Below, piece after piece: positions 27,533 through 36,522 of a DNA stretch of 64,000 nt. Location: positions 1-64,000 of the forward strand of contig JAJCYT010000034.1 in assembly GCA_029262795.1 (NCBI GenBank). Direction: 5' to 3'. Position numbers and translations under genes: made by a program. Position 1 is the stretch's first letter. The number at the start of each line of letters is the position of its first letter. The stretch is from Candidatus Fraserbacteria bacterium (lineage in GTDB: Bacteria; Bipolaricaulota; Bipolaricaulia; RBG-16-55-9; JAJCYT01). The notes under the pieces were generated by a model, which saw only the letters and a program-made list of their open reading frames with translations, was not told the origin of the DNA and did not search any database.

Positions 27533-27857
27533 CAAAATACCTTCAGCACCTTGGCTGAAAGGATTGACCGACGTTGACAAAGCATCGGTCAATCCTTTTT
27601 AACTCAATAACAAATTTTTTGATGATCCAGGGGAGCCAGTTGGCTCGCAGGTGTGACAACTCATTGAATTCACTTTTCAAATCTTGTAAGTCGATCAGCG
27701 TAATGACTTGGACTTCATTAAAAAACTTCAGTGACAGAAGAGCCACTTTCGGTTGAATGTACTGTTGAATAAGTTATCATACTTTAAGCATCGTTAGATC
27801 GAAGATGCTTTATGCAGTGATTCCAAGTGCGATTAAACAAAGTTTAGGAGGGTGTTT
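27533..27857. other. intergenic region upstream of the peroxiredoxin
   Basis: Contains the NHL-gene terminator at its start and otherwise AT-rich sequence with the peroxiredoxin Shine-Dalgarno (TAGGAGG) at its end. A 67-codon minus-strand ORF here overlaps the terminator stem and is not supported. Confidence 0.4.
27558..27600 (+). terminator. terminator after NHL paralogue 1
   Basis: AAAGGATTGACCGA / TCGGTCAATCCTTT, a 14-bp stem with a 13-base loop and a T-run. Confidence 0.85.
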
Positions 27858-28517
27858 ATGCCTTTACGAATTGGTGATGAAGCGCCAAATTTTACCGCAG
27901 AAACGACCGAAGGTAGCATTAATTTCCATGACTGGATTGGTGATGGTTGGGGTATTTTGTTTTCCCATCCAAAGGATTTCACCCCAGTCTGTACCACCGA
28001 ACTTGGTACGATGGCTGGCCTGAAACCAGAATTTGATAAACGAAACTGTAAAATTATGGGCCTGAGCATTGACCCTGTGAGCGATCACGTCGAGTGGGCC
28101 AAGGACATTGAAGAAACCCAAGGTCACGCTGTCACTTATCCGATGGTGGGCGACACGGACATGAGCGTTGCCAAGCTCTACGACATGATTCACCCCAACG
28201 CCACCGGTGAAGCCAGCGAACGCAATGCCATGGACAACATGACCGTGCGTTCCGTTTACATTGTTGGCCCTGACAAAAAGATCAAACTGGTACTCACTTA
28301 CCCGATGACCACTGGCCGCAACTTTGCCGAAATTCTGCGCTCTTTGGATTCCATGCAGTTGACTGCCAAACACAAAGTCGCCACGCCAGCCAATTGGCAA
28401 AATGGGGACAACGTGATCATTGTGCCAGCCGTGTCCAACGAAGAAGCTCAGCAAAAATACCCGGATGGTTGGGAATCACCCAAGCCCTATCTGCGTATTG
28501 TGAAACAGCCTGAATAA
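27858..28517 (+). CDS. 1-Cys peroxiredoxin (Prx6 type)
   Basis: 219 residues. Reduces hydrogen peroxide and organic peroxides. The peroxidatic Cys is in HPKDFTPVCTTELG, with the Prx6 blocks LSIDPVSDHVEWAKDI and YPMVGDTDMSVAKLYDMIHP and a long C-terminal domain (LTYPMTTGRNFAEILRSLDSMQL). ATG 27858 follows TAGGAGG; the ORF track's GTG at 27852 is too close to that site. It is monocistronic: a terminator or repeat lies on each side. Confidence 0.95.
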   Translation: MPLRIGDEAPNFTAETTEGSINFHDWIGDGWGILFSHPKDFTPVCTTELGTMAGLKPEFDKRNCKIMGLSIDPVSDHVEWAKDIEETQGHAVTYPMVGDTDMSVAKLYDMIHPNATGEASERNAMDNMTVRSVYIVGPDKKIKLVLTYPMTTGRNFAEILRSLDSMQLTAKHKVATPANWQNGDNVIIVPAVSNEEAQQKYPDGWESPKPYLRIVKQPE

Positions 28518-28544
28518 ACAAAGACAGAAATTTAGAAGCAAATA

Positions 28545-28815
28545 TAAAATTTAAAGACATCAAATCCCCCTAACCCCCCTTTACTAAAGGGGGGCACGGT
28601 GGGGGTTTTTGTGTTTAGAGTGGTACGTTTGTGGATGCTTTGCGCTTTGGGAATTCTTATTCATAAAAACAAAACCTTAACTGCCTATTTCGTCAAAAAG
28701 AAAAACATTACTAAAAGCAGAAAAAGCTTTCGCATTCCAATCGTAGCCCCCTTTAGATAAAGGGGGTTGGGGGATTGAAGCCTTTTACATATTTCTAAAT
28801 TTTAAAAGTTTTTAA
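28545..28815. repeat. MITE-like inverted-repeat element, copy 2
   Basis: The left arm AAATTTAAAGACATCAAATCCCCCTAACCCCCCTTTACTAAAGGGGGG matches the inverted right arm (AAAAGGCTTCAATCCCCCAACCCCCTTTATCTAAAGGGGGCTACGA). The centre is non-coding and shares TTCATAAAAACAAAACC with copy 1. It lies between the peroxiredoxin and a terminator. The size, arms and lack of a transposase fit a non-autonomous element or a bacterial interspersed mosaic repeat. Confidence 0.7.
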
Positions 28816-28829
28816 TTTGCTTGAAAAAG

Positions 28830-28861
28830 AAAAGGCCACAGCAATTTGCTGTGGCCTTTTT
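28830..28861. terminator. bidirectional terminator, peroxiredoxin / subtilase
   Basis: AAAAGGCCACAGCA-AAT-TGCTGTGGCCTTTT, a 14-bp stem with A-rich and T-rich flanks, between converging transcripts. Confidence 0.9.
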
Positions 28862-28888
28862 AGGTTTGTCAGTTCAAACGAATGTAGA

Positions 28889-31018
28889 TCAATAGACCCA
28901 AGGTGCGCCTGGACCAGGGACGGTCAGGCCCTTTGCAGGATCGATGAAGTTTTCCCACCAGTCGTACCATTCGGAGGAATACAACGTTTCGCCGGGCTGA
29001 AGCACGTAAGGGCCATAGGATTCGATGGCGCCGTTTTGTTCAACGGTCACAGTGACACTGACTGGACCGTTGGCGTTTTCAGCACTCAGTGCCAATGGGT
29101 AAATGGCAAATGGATAGTGATCTTCATCCAGGGTGTAGATTTCCTGATTGCTGCCATTGGAGGCAGTGGTCAGGGCGAAAGCACCCCAGTTAGAGGAGGA
29201 AGATTTCTCACTGACCCATTCGATGCCAATGGCGCTGGGCTCACCGACGATCAAGTCCACGTCGCCATCACCGGTCCACTGCATGGTGATTTTGAGTTGT
29301 GTATTAAATTCCATGTTCACATCCGCAAAGTTGCCGCTGGACACGCTGACGCTGGAATGCTCTGTCAGGCGATTGGCCGAGCGGAAGTTGTGCAGGATGG
29401 TGTCGCCACCAGCCACTTGCACGTCGTAGCTGCCTGGGTTCAAGTTAAGGAACAATGCCTGGCCCAATGCGTTGGTCTGTGCAAACTGAATCACTTCGCC
29501 GTTCTGGGTGAGGATCACATCGGTGATGGGAACGCCAATGGTTTGATCGTTGGCATCTACAAAGCCGTTGCCATCGGTATCGGCCACGTTGCCGGTGTTG
29601 ACGTTGACCATCACAGCCGAGCCGTCTGCGGGCAAGCTGGTGGCCTGCAAGGCGCGGGTGAGGTTGATGCGGCCCCAGCCAGTGCGACGATCGTAGCCTG
29701 GGGCTTCGATGTCATCGGCGGTTACTTCCAGCAATTTCTGTAACTGATATGGGGTGGCATCTGGGAATTTTTCAATCAATAGGGCAATGGCGCCTGTGAC
29801 CTGCGGTGCCGCCATGGATGTGCCACTGATGTGCTGATACGCATACGGTGAACCATCAGGGCCGCGATGCCACATGGGCCAAGTGGAGAGAATGTCAATG
29901 CCGGGTGCACCCACAGAAAGGTTGTGGCCCATGGTGGAAAAGCCCACTTTGGTGTCAATCGGATTGGTTGCGCCCACGCCCATGATGCCAGGATAGCCTT
30001 TTGGATAAAGCACTTCGTCGTGGCTGGAGTTGCCCATGGAGTTGACGAAGACCACACCATTGCTGACCACTTCATCAATAGCGGCTTTCAACACGTGACC
30101 ATAACCACGACCGCCCCAACTGTTGTTGAGCACATCGGCTTCGTCGCCGGAATTGGGAATACCGTCGCCACCGATGAGGGAACCCCACATGATGCAGCGG
30201 GCCACATTAAGATCGCCCACATAGCCGCCACCGTTGCCAGGGCCGACCATCACATCGTTAAAAATAACCATGGACATTAATTGAGCTTCAGGTGCGACGC
30301 CCACAATGCCTTCACCATTGTTGCCCCAGGCACCAGCGATCCCGGCCACATGGGTGGCGTGGATGTTGGTCTGGGAAAAATCTTCGTCAGGTGCAATCAT
30401 GTTGCCGGTCAGGCAGTCCATGCCGGTCACCTGCTTGCCGCGCAAATCAGGGTGTGCGCCGTCCATGCCGGTGTCCACGATGCCCATGATGACGCCTTGG
30501 CCTGTGGCATACTGCCAAGCGCTGTCTGCGTCCATGATGTCCAACGCCCACTGTTTAGAGCGCAATGGATCGTTGTAGCTGCCGCGTCTTTGCGCAGGCG
30601 CAGGGGTGGCACTTTCACTGGCCACGATGGTGTCGTTAATCGAAAAACCATCGGGGCTTGGTGCAATATAACCGCGAATGTAGCTGGGCTCAGCAAAGCG
30701 CAAACCTTGAGGCTGACTCAAGTTAAGCTGCATCACAGCTTCGGGTACGCTTACGCCGGCTGGCAGTGCGATAGACGCAGCCTGGAGGCTGTCCAAACTG
30801 TCAATCACCTGACCGCCTACAGCGGCGGCGATGTCGGCCAAAGCGGCTTCGTTGTCATAGCCCACCAAGATTTCGCCTTCAAACCAATCGCTGGCCGTGG
30901 CTGAATCTGGAATAGAGAACTGTTTGTCCGACTTGGCAAGGTCAAGTGAGAACGTGCTGCAACCTGCCAAAACGCCCAGCAGCATCAGGCCGAGCGCCAT
31001 TGAAAAGAATCTTCGCAT
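28889..31018 (-). CDS. subtilisin-like (S8) serine protease lipoprotein
   Basis: 709 residues from ATG 31018, seven bases after AAAGGAGG. Lipobox LAGC (MRRFFSMALGLMLLGVLAGCSTF). A propeptide-like region precedes the S8 domain with an intact triad: Asp in GIVDTGMDGAHPD, His in HATHVAGIAGAWG, Ser in SGTSMAAPQVTGA, plus oxyanion Asn in LNNSWGGRGYG. The C-terminal third has a prealbumin-like module with a DxDxNGxxD calcium turn (NVADTDGNGFVDANDQ; NLNPGSYDVQVAGG) and a second beta domain with VDLIVGEP. Probably a surface or periplasmic protease. It forms an operon with the upstream lipoprotein gene (20 bases apart). Confidence 0.92.
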   Translation of the reverse strand: MRRFFSMALGLMLLGVLAGCSTFSLDLAKSDKQFSIPDSATASDWFEGEILVGYDNEAALADIAAAVGGQVIDSLDSLQAASIALPAGVSVPEAVMQLNLSQPQGLRFAEPSYIRGYIAPSPDGFSINDTIVASESATPAPAQRRGSYNDPLRSKQWALDIMDADSAWQYATGQGVIMGIVDTGMDGAHPDLRGKQVTGMDCLTGNMIAPDEDFSQTNIHATHVAGIAGAWGNNGEGIVGVAPEAQLMSMVIFNDVMVGPGNGGGYVGDLNVARCIMWGSLIGGDGIPNSGDEADVLNNSWGGRGYGHVLKAAIDEVVSNGVVFVNSMGNSSHDEVLYPKGYPGIMGVGATNPIDTKVGFSTMGHNLSVGAPGIDILSTWPMWHRGPDGSPYAYQHISGTSMAAPQVTGAIALLIEKFPDATPYQLQKLLEVTADDIEAPGYDRRTGWGRINLTRALQATSLPADGSAVMVNVNTGNVADTDGNGFVDANDQTIGVPITDVILTQNGEVIQFAQTNALGQALFLNLNPGSYDVQVAGGDTILHNFRSANRLTEHSSVSVSSGNFADVNMEFNTQLKITMQWTGDGDVDLIVGEPSAIGIEWVSEKSSSSNWGAFALTTASNGSNQEIYTLDEDHYPFAIYPLALSAENANGPVSVTVTVEQNGAIESYGPYVLQPGETLYSSEWYDWWENFIDPAKGLTVPGPGAPWVY

Positions 31019-31038
31019 GAGACATGCCTCCTTTGGCA

Positions 31039-32496
31039 TTAATTATTACCTGTCAAAAATGTAAAGTTGTCCGTGGACGCAATGCCCAATGGCACCACTG
31101 GAATATCAGGATGTGCAATGCCAAAGCGATTCACGGCAATGGACACAGCTCTTGGATCATTAATGTTGTCCACTGCGGCGGCATAGGCCACCTGCCACTC
31201 ATACAATCGTTCTGATTGTAACACTTCCCAGGGCGTGCCTGAGTAGCGACCGTCCTGATTCCAGCGCCAGGACACCTGATTGGTGAACTCGGGCGGATCA
31301 GGCGTGATCCAGAAACTGCTTTCACCCAGCACGGTGTCCCACAGCACGACGCCATAAATCTGAGTGCGGCCCACACGTTTGGTGGGCTGCCAGCGGAACA
31401 CAGGCGAGCGGGATACGCCGCTTTCTGAGTCAGTTGGCGATACAGACAACACATCAAAAGATTCAAGTGGGCGGGTTGTGGTGATCTCAGACCACTCACT
31501 TTCATCACCGCCGCGGAATGCAGCCACACGATAGTAGACGTTGCGGCCAATCTGAATATCAGAGCCAGGATCCACATAACGGAGTTGTGTCGGACCAACG
31601 CTTGCCAGTGGTGTAAAAGTTACACCGTTGAGGCTGCGATAAAGGCGATAGCCGTCCACATCACCCGATGAAGGACTCCAGGTGACTTCGACATAAAGGT
31701 TGGTGTCCAGTTCAGCTGCTTCAATGCCAGCGTTGGAAGTTGGGTCAACTGGATCTTCAAAGAATGCAATCTGCTTGCCCAGCGTGACCGAAATAGCCTT
31801 CGGATCCAGAGGTGGCAATATCAAGCCCGATACAGAAATAATGTTGATATAGCGAATAATATGCGTGCGGTTGCCATTCATGTCGTAGGCGACCACTTCA
31901 AATGTGGTTTCGCCGCGAACACCGTACGTGCCAGGATCGATGGTGGCATCCCCACTGGTATCCGATTCAGTGTATGCCTGGCGTGGGTTGGTCATAAAGC
32001 CGGACCCAGGCGTTTTGCCCAAGGCCACATAAAGCAGGTTCATTGGGTTTTCGGCTTCCACATCCACACGGAATGGAATTTCGCCCTGAAAGCTGTTGCC
32101 TTCGGACACACCACTGATGTCAACCACGGGAGGTTTGGTGGACCAGCGCGGGTTAAAAGCCTCACGCTGAATAATGTTGATATGGGTTGGGCTGTTGGCA
32201 TCCACCCCGTAAACATGACTGGAAGCGTAACCGGACTTGGACAGTTTGATTTCGTAACGATCCGGTTCTACCCCAATACTAAATTCGCCGCGTGCGTTTG
32301 TCTTTGCCGTGGCAATAAAGCCCGTGCTCAAACCCCTTACCCACACATGGCTGGCACCGATGGCCTCGCCACCTGCGGCGTTGACGACCATACCTTCAAT
32401 TCGAGAGTCGAATGAAGCAAACAAAGCCGTACAACCTGACAGTGTGAGAACCACACCGACCATTAATAAAATTTTCACCCTAGCTAATACATTCAA
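31039..32496 (-). CDS. lipoprotein with carboxypeptidase-regulatory-like and Fn3-like domains
   Basis: 485 residues, TTG start behind AAAGGAG. Lipobox LSGC. Residues about 30-110 form a CarboxypepD_reg-like fold (IEGMVVNAAGGEAIGASHVWVRGLSTGFIATAKTNARGEFSIGVEPDRYEIKLSKSGY). The middle is a beta sandwich (PPVVDISGVSEGNSF). Residues about 265-350 look like fibronectin type III (VEVTWSPSSGDVDGYRLYRSLNGVTFTPLA ... YYRVAAFRGGDESEWSE). It precedes the subtilase in the same operon; I infer a surface scaffold or binding partner of that protease. Confidence 0.8.
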   Translation of the reverse strand: MNVLARVKILLMVGVVLTLSGCTALFASFDSRIEGMVVNAAGGEAIGASHVWVRGLSTGFIATAKTNARGEFSIGVEPDRYEIKLSKSGYASSHVYGVDANSPTHINIIQREAFNPRWSTKPPVVDISGVSEGNSFQGEIPFRVDVEAENPMNLLYVALGKTPGSGFMTNPRQAYTESDTSGDATIDPGTYGVRGETTFEVVAYDMNGNRTHIIRYINIISVSGLILPPLDPKAISVTLGKQIAFFEDPVDPTSNAGIEAAELDTNLYVEVTWSPSSGDVDGYRLYRSLNGVTFTPLASVGPTQLRYVDPGSDIQIGRNVYYRVAAFRGGDESEWSEITTTRPLESFDVLSVSPTDSESGVSRSPVFRWQPTKRVGRTQIYGVVLWDTVLGESSFWITPDPPEFTNQVSWRWNQDGRYSGTPWEVLQSERLYEWQVAYAAAVDNINDPRAVSIAVNRFGIAHPDIPVVPLGIASTDNFTFLTGNN

Positions 32497-32661
32497 GGGA
32501 GCAACACTCCTTTCCGTCAGCCTACAGAAACCGATTTATAACATTATAAAACAGGTTTCCCTAAAGTTTAAATGTCGTTTGGACCACGTTAATGAAAACC
32601 GCCGCCTAACAATAGTTTATCACGATTTTATCAGATTCTAACACGCTGTGGGCAAAGTGCC

Positions 32662-35600
32662 TCAAAACGATTTACGAGAGGAAGATCCGCCACCACCAAA
32701 ACTGCTGCGAGAAGAAGAACCTCCACTGCTGTAACTGCTGCCTGAAGAAGAGCTGGAACTGCCCCACGATGAACCGCTTGACCTGGATTGAGAGAGATAT
32801 CCCCAAGAATCGTTGTCGCTGTTTGACCACCAGGAACCATAATCATCATCGTCATTGTACATCGAGTCATAATACAGGCGTCTTTGACGTCGGCGGCGTT
32901 GGGCTTCAATTTTGCGTCGATGTTCTTTGATGTGGTTCTGGATGGCTCTGTTGGCCATTTGTTCAGCTTGTTTTGCCAATCGGCCAGCTTCATCTGCGGC
33001 ATGTTTGATCCGTTGAATCGCATCCAGGGTGTCGCCCGTTTTTGGCATGCTGGGCAATCGGCTCATGGCCACGTCCAACTGACTTTTACCTGTGCCAATG
33101 GCACGATAATTGGCACAAGCTCTTTGCGCTTTTTCAATCGCATTATGGGCCTGATGCACGGCTGCTTGTGCGTTTTTGAGATGTACTTTGTAATCGGTTT
33201 GATCGTCAATGAATGATTCAAAGGCATCCACTGCCAGTTGTTGTACTTTCTGATAGCCTTCAAAACTTTGACGATACGCCTTTGACATGGCCTGATCTTC
33301 CAGTGTCAGTGCCTTGGCTTCATGTGTTGCAGCTTCCTGGATGCTTGAAACAGCGGTTGCCATTTTCTTGTACGTGATTTGTTTTACAGAGGTTTGTGGC
33401 GCAGATTCAATTGCATCTTCCAAATTTTCCAAAGCGACTTTGGCATCAAATTTGGCATCCTCTTTTTTCTCGATCCATTGATTAATTTCTTCAACCTGTT
33501 GGGTGATTTCAGCATTGGCCCGATCGCACAGGGCTTGAACATCCTGACAGAACGACAGCACGTCCAGGTAGCTCTGTGCATCAATTGCCACTCTGGCTTC
33601 TCCCAGGGCAGTCGTTGCTTTTTCGATCCATTCATCAACTTCATGATTGACCAGGCGGTCGCTTTCATCTCGTTGTTTGCTGGTTTGTGTGAGTTTCTTT
33701 TGAGCATTTTGATACGTGATTTGATGAATGTCTTTGGCTCGGTTGATTTTCTCATGCTGTAATTGGATCTGACTCAGCAGAATGTTGGCTTTTTCCAGAT
33801 CGCTTTCAGCCTGGCTGAGCAGGTTTTCAGCCTGTGTAAACTTCTGTTGTTCAAAACTGTTGAGCTGCTGCACTTGAGAGGCAAGATCTTCATCATCCGT
33901 TGGATCATCAAACAGTGCTTCGATAAAAGCGGTGGCTTGATCAAAATGGCCTTCGATCTCATCCCAATTTCCTTCATGGAATTCCGCCTGCATCGATTGC
34001 CACAACGGTGTGTAAATTTCCAAGCGTTGCTGTTCGATTTGAGCAACATCCTTAGCAAGTGTCTTGAGCCTTTGTTCGTTTTGCCGTTGTAGCGTTTCCA
34101 GTCCCTGCATCTGTTGTAAAGCAGCTTGGGAGGTTTGCTCCAATTCTTCGATCCAGTTTTTGGCGCGGAGGAAATCAGCAATAGCCAGTGCATCATTGGC
34201 CCATTGTGCGCACTGATTCACATGGTCCATCTGTTCTTGAACGACGATGCGGTATCCATGCGATTCTATTTGTTGAATCAGTCTGAGTCGTTGATCATGA
34301 TCATCCAAGAAGATTGAGAATTTCGATAACAGTCCTATGGCTTCGGGTTGTGCCTCATCCAGTGTTTTGGATTTTTCCAAAGCGAGTTCAAATTCGCCTT
34401 GGGCAATCAACTGGCCCACTGCTGCCAATTGTTGATCGACGGCAGTGCTGACGATCTCAGGCTTGGTTACATCGGATCGAATATCAGGCACAGCAGATGG
34501 AAATGCTTTCCAGCTTTGTTCTGTTTTGGCCAATGCCTGTGCGGCCTGTTGAATGTTTTTAATTTCGCGCTGCGTTTCTGCCAATGCTTCGGAGGCACGC
34601 AGCACATAGTTTTTGCCAACCCAGAATTCAATTTTTGTGATGCGTTTGTTCAGTTCCAACTTCAGAGGGTCATAGGCAGGCAAGTGATTGCTGTGGCGGT
34701 TTAGATCGCTGTATTCACTTTTTAGTCGATTCAATTGGCCTTGTGTGATTTTAAAGTTCTCGTGAACCTGAGTCACTTTATCCTGAAGTTCGTTATGCTC
34801 TGTTTCGAGTTCTTTGATCCATTCTGTGATTTTCTCACGCGACCCTTTCAATCGTTTGTACCCTTCTACCAGCCATCTCAACTTGTGTGTTTCGACCAAC
34901 AAGTGAGCAGGTTTTTCACCAAACTTCATGCTTCGACCCAGAATGGACTTCATCTCCGTTCGTTTCTGTTGATATGCCTCCTCCCAGCGTGTTGCCTGAT
35001 CTGGCGCTTCCACACTGTAAATCGGCATAAAGTAAGCCATTGACGGTTGCTGATTGAAATCGTCGGGCAATCGTTGAGTTAAATTGGCATTGGCTTTTGC
35101 GTTTTCTAATCTCAAGGGCCGAATCTGATTGAGCAAAGGTTTACGTTGGCGATAGGCAGGAATCACTTTACCGGACAAAGTAAATATAAAGATGATGGAT
35201 GCTATTGATACCACAACCCAAAGCAAGATATTCGTTGCAATATTACTCTCGCCACGAATTGCCTTTTGAATTGCATCAAACCCATCGACAAATGCTTGAG
35301 TGGGGTTTTCTCTGGCAATAGGCAAAATGGCATTGTCAAGGATGTTGTCAGATTGTGAATCGAGATAACGACGGAAGTTATCACCATAGGAAATTTGGAT
35401 GTTGTTGTCTTCATAATCAAAGGCAATCAGGATGACATTAGGGTTAATCCAAGGTCGGGTTGAGGCAAAACCGTTTCTTGTTAAGAACTGTAATTCATAC
35501 TCATCGGAGGTAAGGCCACCCTTGTTGTCATAGGTCAAGGCAATGGGGTTGGCGTTGGTGATTTCTGCAAGTCGATCAATGGCGCGGTGAATTTCTGTGA

Positions 35601-35733
35601 CATCGAGTTCACCGGTGACATCAGCGACGCTGCCAATCAATTCCGGAAATACTGGTTGCGCTTGGACTGAAACTGCCAAGCCGAAGATGAGGCTCAGACC
35701 AATCAAAAAATATCTTATTTGTGATGGTTTCAA
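32662..35733 (-). CDS. TPM-domain membrane protein with long coiled-coil region (YgcG-like)
   Basis: 1023 residues, TTG start behind AAGGGGA. Signal peptide, then a TPM domain (about 28-165: PELIGSVADVTGELDVTEIHRAIDRLAEI ... VILIAFDYEDNNIQISYGDNFRRYLD). A transmembrane helix follows (NILLWVVVSIASIIFIFTL). About 700 residues of Gln/Glu/Lys-rich predicted coiled coil come next, then a Tyr/Asp segment and a Ser/Gly-rich tail (SSGSSYSSGGSS ... GGGGSSSRKSF). YgcG-type proteins have the TPM-TM-Gly-rich plan in about 250-300 residues, so the coiled-coil insert is unusual. Function unknown; the tail would lie in the cytoplasm if the TPM domain is periplasmic. Confidence 0.82.
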   Translation of the reverse strand: MKPSQIRYFLIGLSLIFGLAVSVQAQPVFPELIGSVADVTGELDVTEIHRAIDRLAEITNANPIALTYDNKGGLTSDEYELQFLTRNGFASTRPWINPNVILIAFDYEDNNIQISYGDNFRRYLDSQSDNILDNAILPIARENPTQAFVDGFDAIQKAIRGESNIATNILLWVVVSIASIIFIFTLSGKVIPAYRQRKPLLNQIRPLRLENAKANANLTQRLPDDFNQQPSMAYFMPIYSVEAPDQATRWEEAYQQKRTEMKSILGRSMKFGEKPAHLLVETHKLRWLVEGYKRLKGSREKITEWIKELETEHNELQDKVTQVHENFKITQGQLNRLKSEYSDLNRHSNHLPAYDPLKLELNKRITKIEFWVGKNYVLRASEALAETQREIKNIQQAAQALAKTEQSWKAFPSAVPDIRSDVTKPEIVSTAVDQQLAAVGQLIAQGEFELALEKSKTLDEAQPEAIGLLSKFSIFLDDHDQRLRLIQQIESHGYRIVVQEQMDHVNQCAQWANDALAIADFLRAKNWIEELEQTSQAALQQMQGLETLQRQNEQRLKTLAKDVAQIEQQRLEIYTPLWQSMQAEFHEGNWDEIEGHFDQATAFIEALFDDPTDDEDLASQVQQLNSFEQQKFTQAENLLSQAESDLEKANILLSQIQLQHEKINRAKDIHQITYQNAQKKLTQTSKQRDESDRLVNHEVDEWIEKATTALGEARVAIDAQSYLDVLSFCQDVQALCDRANAEITQQVEEINQWIEKKEDAKFDAKVALENLEDAIESAPQTSVKQITYKKMATAVSSIQEAATHEAKALTLEDQAMSKAYRQSFEGYQKVQQLAVDAFESFIDDQTDYKVHLKNAQAAVHQAHNAIEKAQRACANYRAIGTGKSQLDVAMSRLPSMPKTGDTLDAIQRIKHAADEAGRLAKQAEQMANRAIQNHIKEHRRKIEAQRRRRQRRLYYDSMYNDDDDYGSWWSNSDNDSWGYLSQSRSSGSSWGSSSSSSGSSYSSGGSSSRSSFGGGGSSSRKSF

Positions 35734-35944
35734 TGTCGAAATTCCCCTTTGACTACTAGAGCTTACCGTACAGGATGGATGTTGTTTTTATCAACTTATG
35801 CCGAAAGCTCCATATAGATCATACGTTTTTGTTTCATAAGCCTTCCCTGTTTTTGTTGAAACCTGATCATCCGAACAAATTAAGAACATTTAAATCTCAC
35901 ACTGTGGTTCCCCGATCGGAACAAACTTTAAAATAAGGAGATCA

Positions 35945-36451
35945 ATGATGGCAAACAACATTGCAGTATCAGGAAAGAAAAGCGCAACTTTTGTGGTAGA
36001 CAACCTCAACAGCGCTGAAGGTTTTGGGCTTCACGTTTCCACCATCAAAGGTACCGATGGTTATGGGGGCAGGAATGCTGAGTTCCATTTTAGATCCGGC
36101 ACCACTGAAAAACCCAGCAATGAAGTGGTGTTTCAGTGCTACGATGGGTTTAAGGATGCCAACTTGCACACCAACGAGTTTCGCGTGGACTTGGGTCCCA
36201 AAGAACAAATCTGTCAGGCATTGGTGGAAATTTCAGAGCGTCGTGTGACCTTAAGTGTTGCACGCACATCCAAACCCAAACCAGGTTCCAATGAGGAGCA
36301 TGTGTATGACATCGTAGCCTGCATCCCGCTTCGTGAGGAAACGGGGTTCTGGCAAACAGGTGAATTGTTCTGGAATGAAAACGGCGTGCTCAATGGTCGC
36401 AGTGGTCGTGAAGGCCATAACTATCAAGTGACCAATCCCATCGTTCGTTAG
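35945..36451 (+). CDS. small cytoplasmic beta-rich protein, unknown
   Basis: 168 residues with no signal peptide. AAGGAG precedes tandem ATGs at 35945 and 35948; spacing favours the second. Strand-like segments alternate (SATFVVDNLNSAEGFGLHVSTIKG, GGRNAEFHFRSG, NEVVFQCYDGF, FRVDLGPKEQICQALVEISERRVTLSVART, GELFWNENGVLNGRSGREGHNY), suggesting a beta-sandwich with a lectin-like feel, but I recognise no family. It is monocistronic, divergent from the TPM gene, and ends at a strong terminator. Confidence 0.75.
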   Translation: MMANNIAVSGKKSATFVVDNLNSAEGFGLHVSTIKGTDGYGGRNAEFHFRSGTTEKPSNEVVFQCYDGFKDANLHTNEFRVDLGPKEQICQALVEISERRVTLSVARTSKPKPGSNEEHVYDIVACIPLREETGFWQTGELFWNENGVLNGRSGREGHNYQVTNPIVR

Positions 36452-36475
36452 CGGTGGGCTGGCGAAAAGAAATCA

Positions 36476-36511
36476 AAAAGGTGTTCTGCTGATGCATGCA
36501 GAACACCTTTT
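36476..36511. terminator. bidirectional terminator, orphan protein / Tat MBL gene
   Basis: AAAAGGTGTTCTGC / GCAGAACACCTTTT, a 14-bp stem around TGATGCAT, followed by CTTCTTTTT. The genes on both sides converge on it. Confidence 0.9.
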
Positions 36512-36522
36512 CTTCTTTTTAT

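Noticed and set aside
27543-27746. 67-codon minus-strand ORF
   Set aside because: Its 3' end is the terminator stem of the NHL gene and it has no Shine-Dalgarno.
28817-29743. 308-codon plus-strand ORF antisense to the subtilase
   Set aside because: It starts inside a terminator stem and mirrors the protease coding sequence.
32690-32790. Short tandem Ser/Gly-coding repeats
   Set aside because: They form the C-terminal tail of the TPM-domain protein, a known feature of that family, not a separate repeat element.
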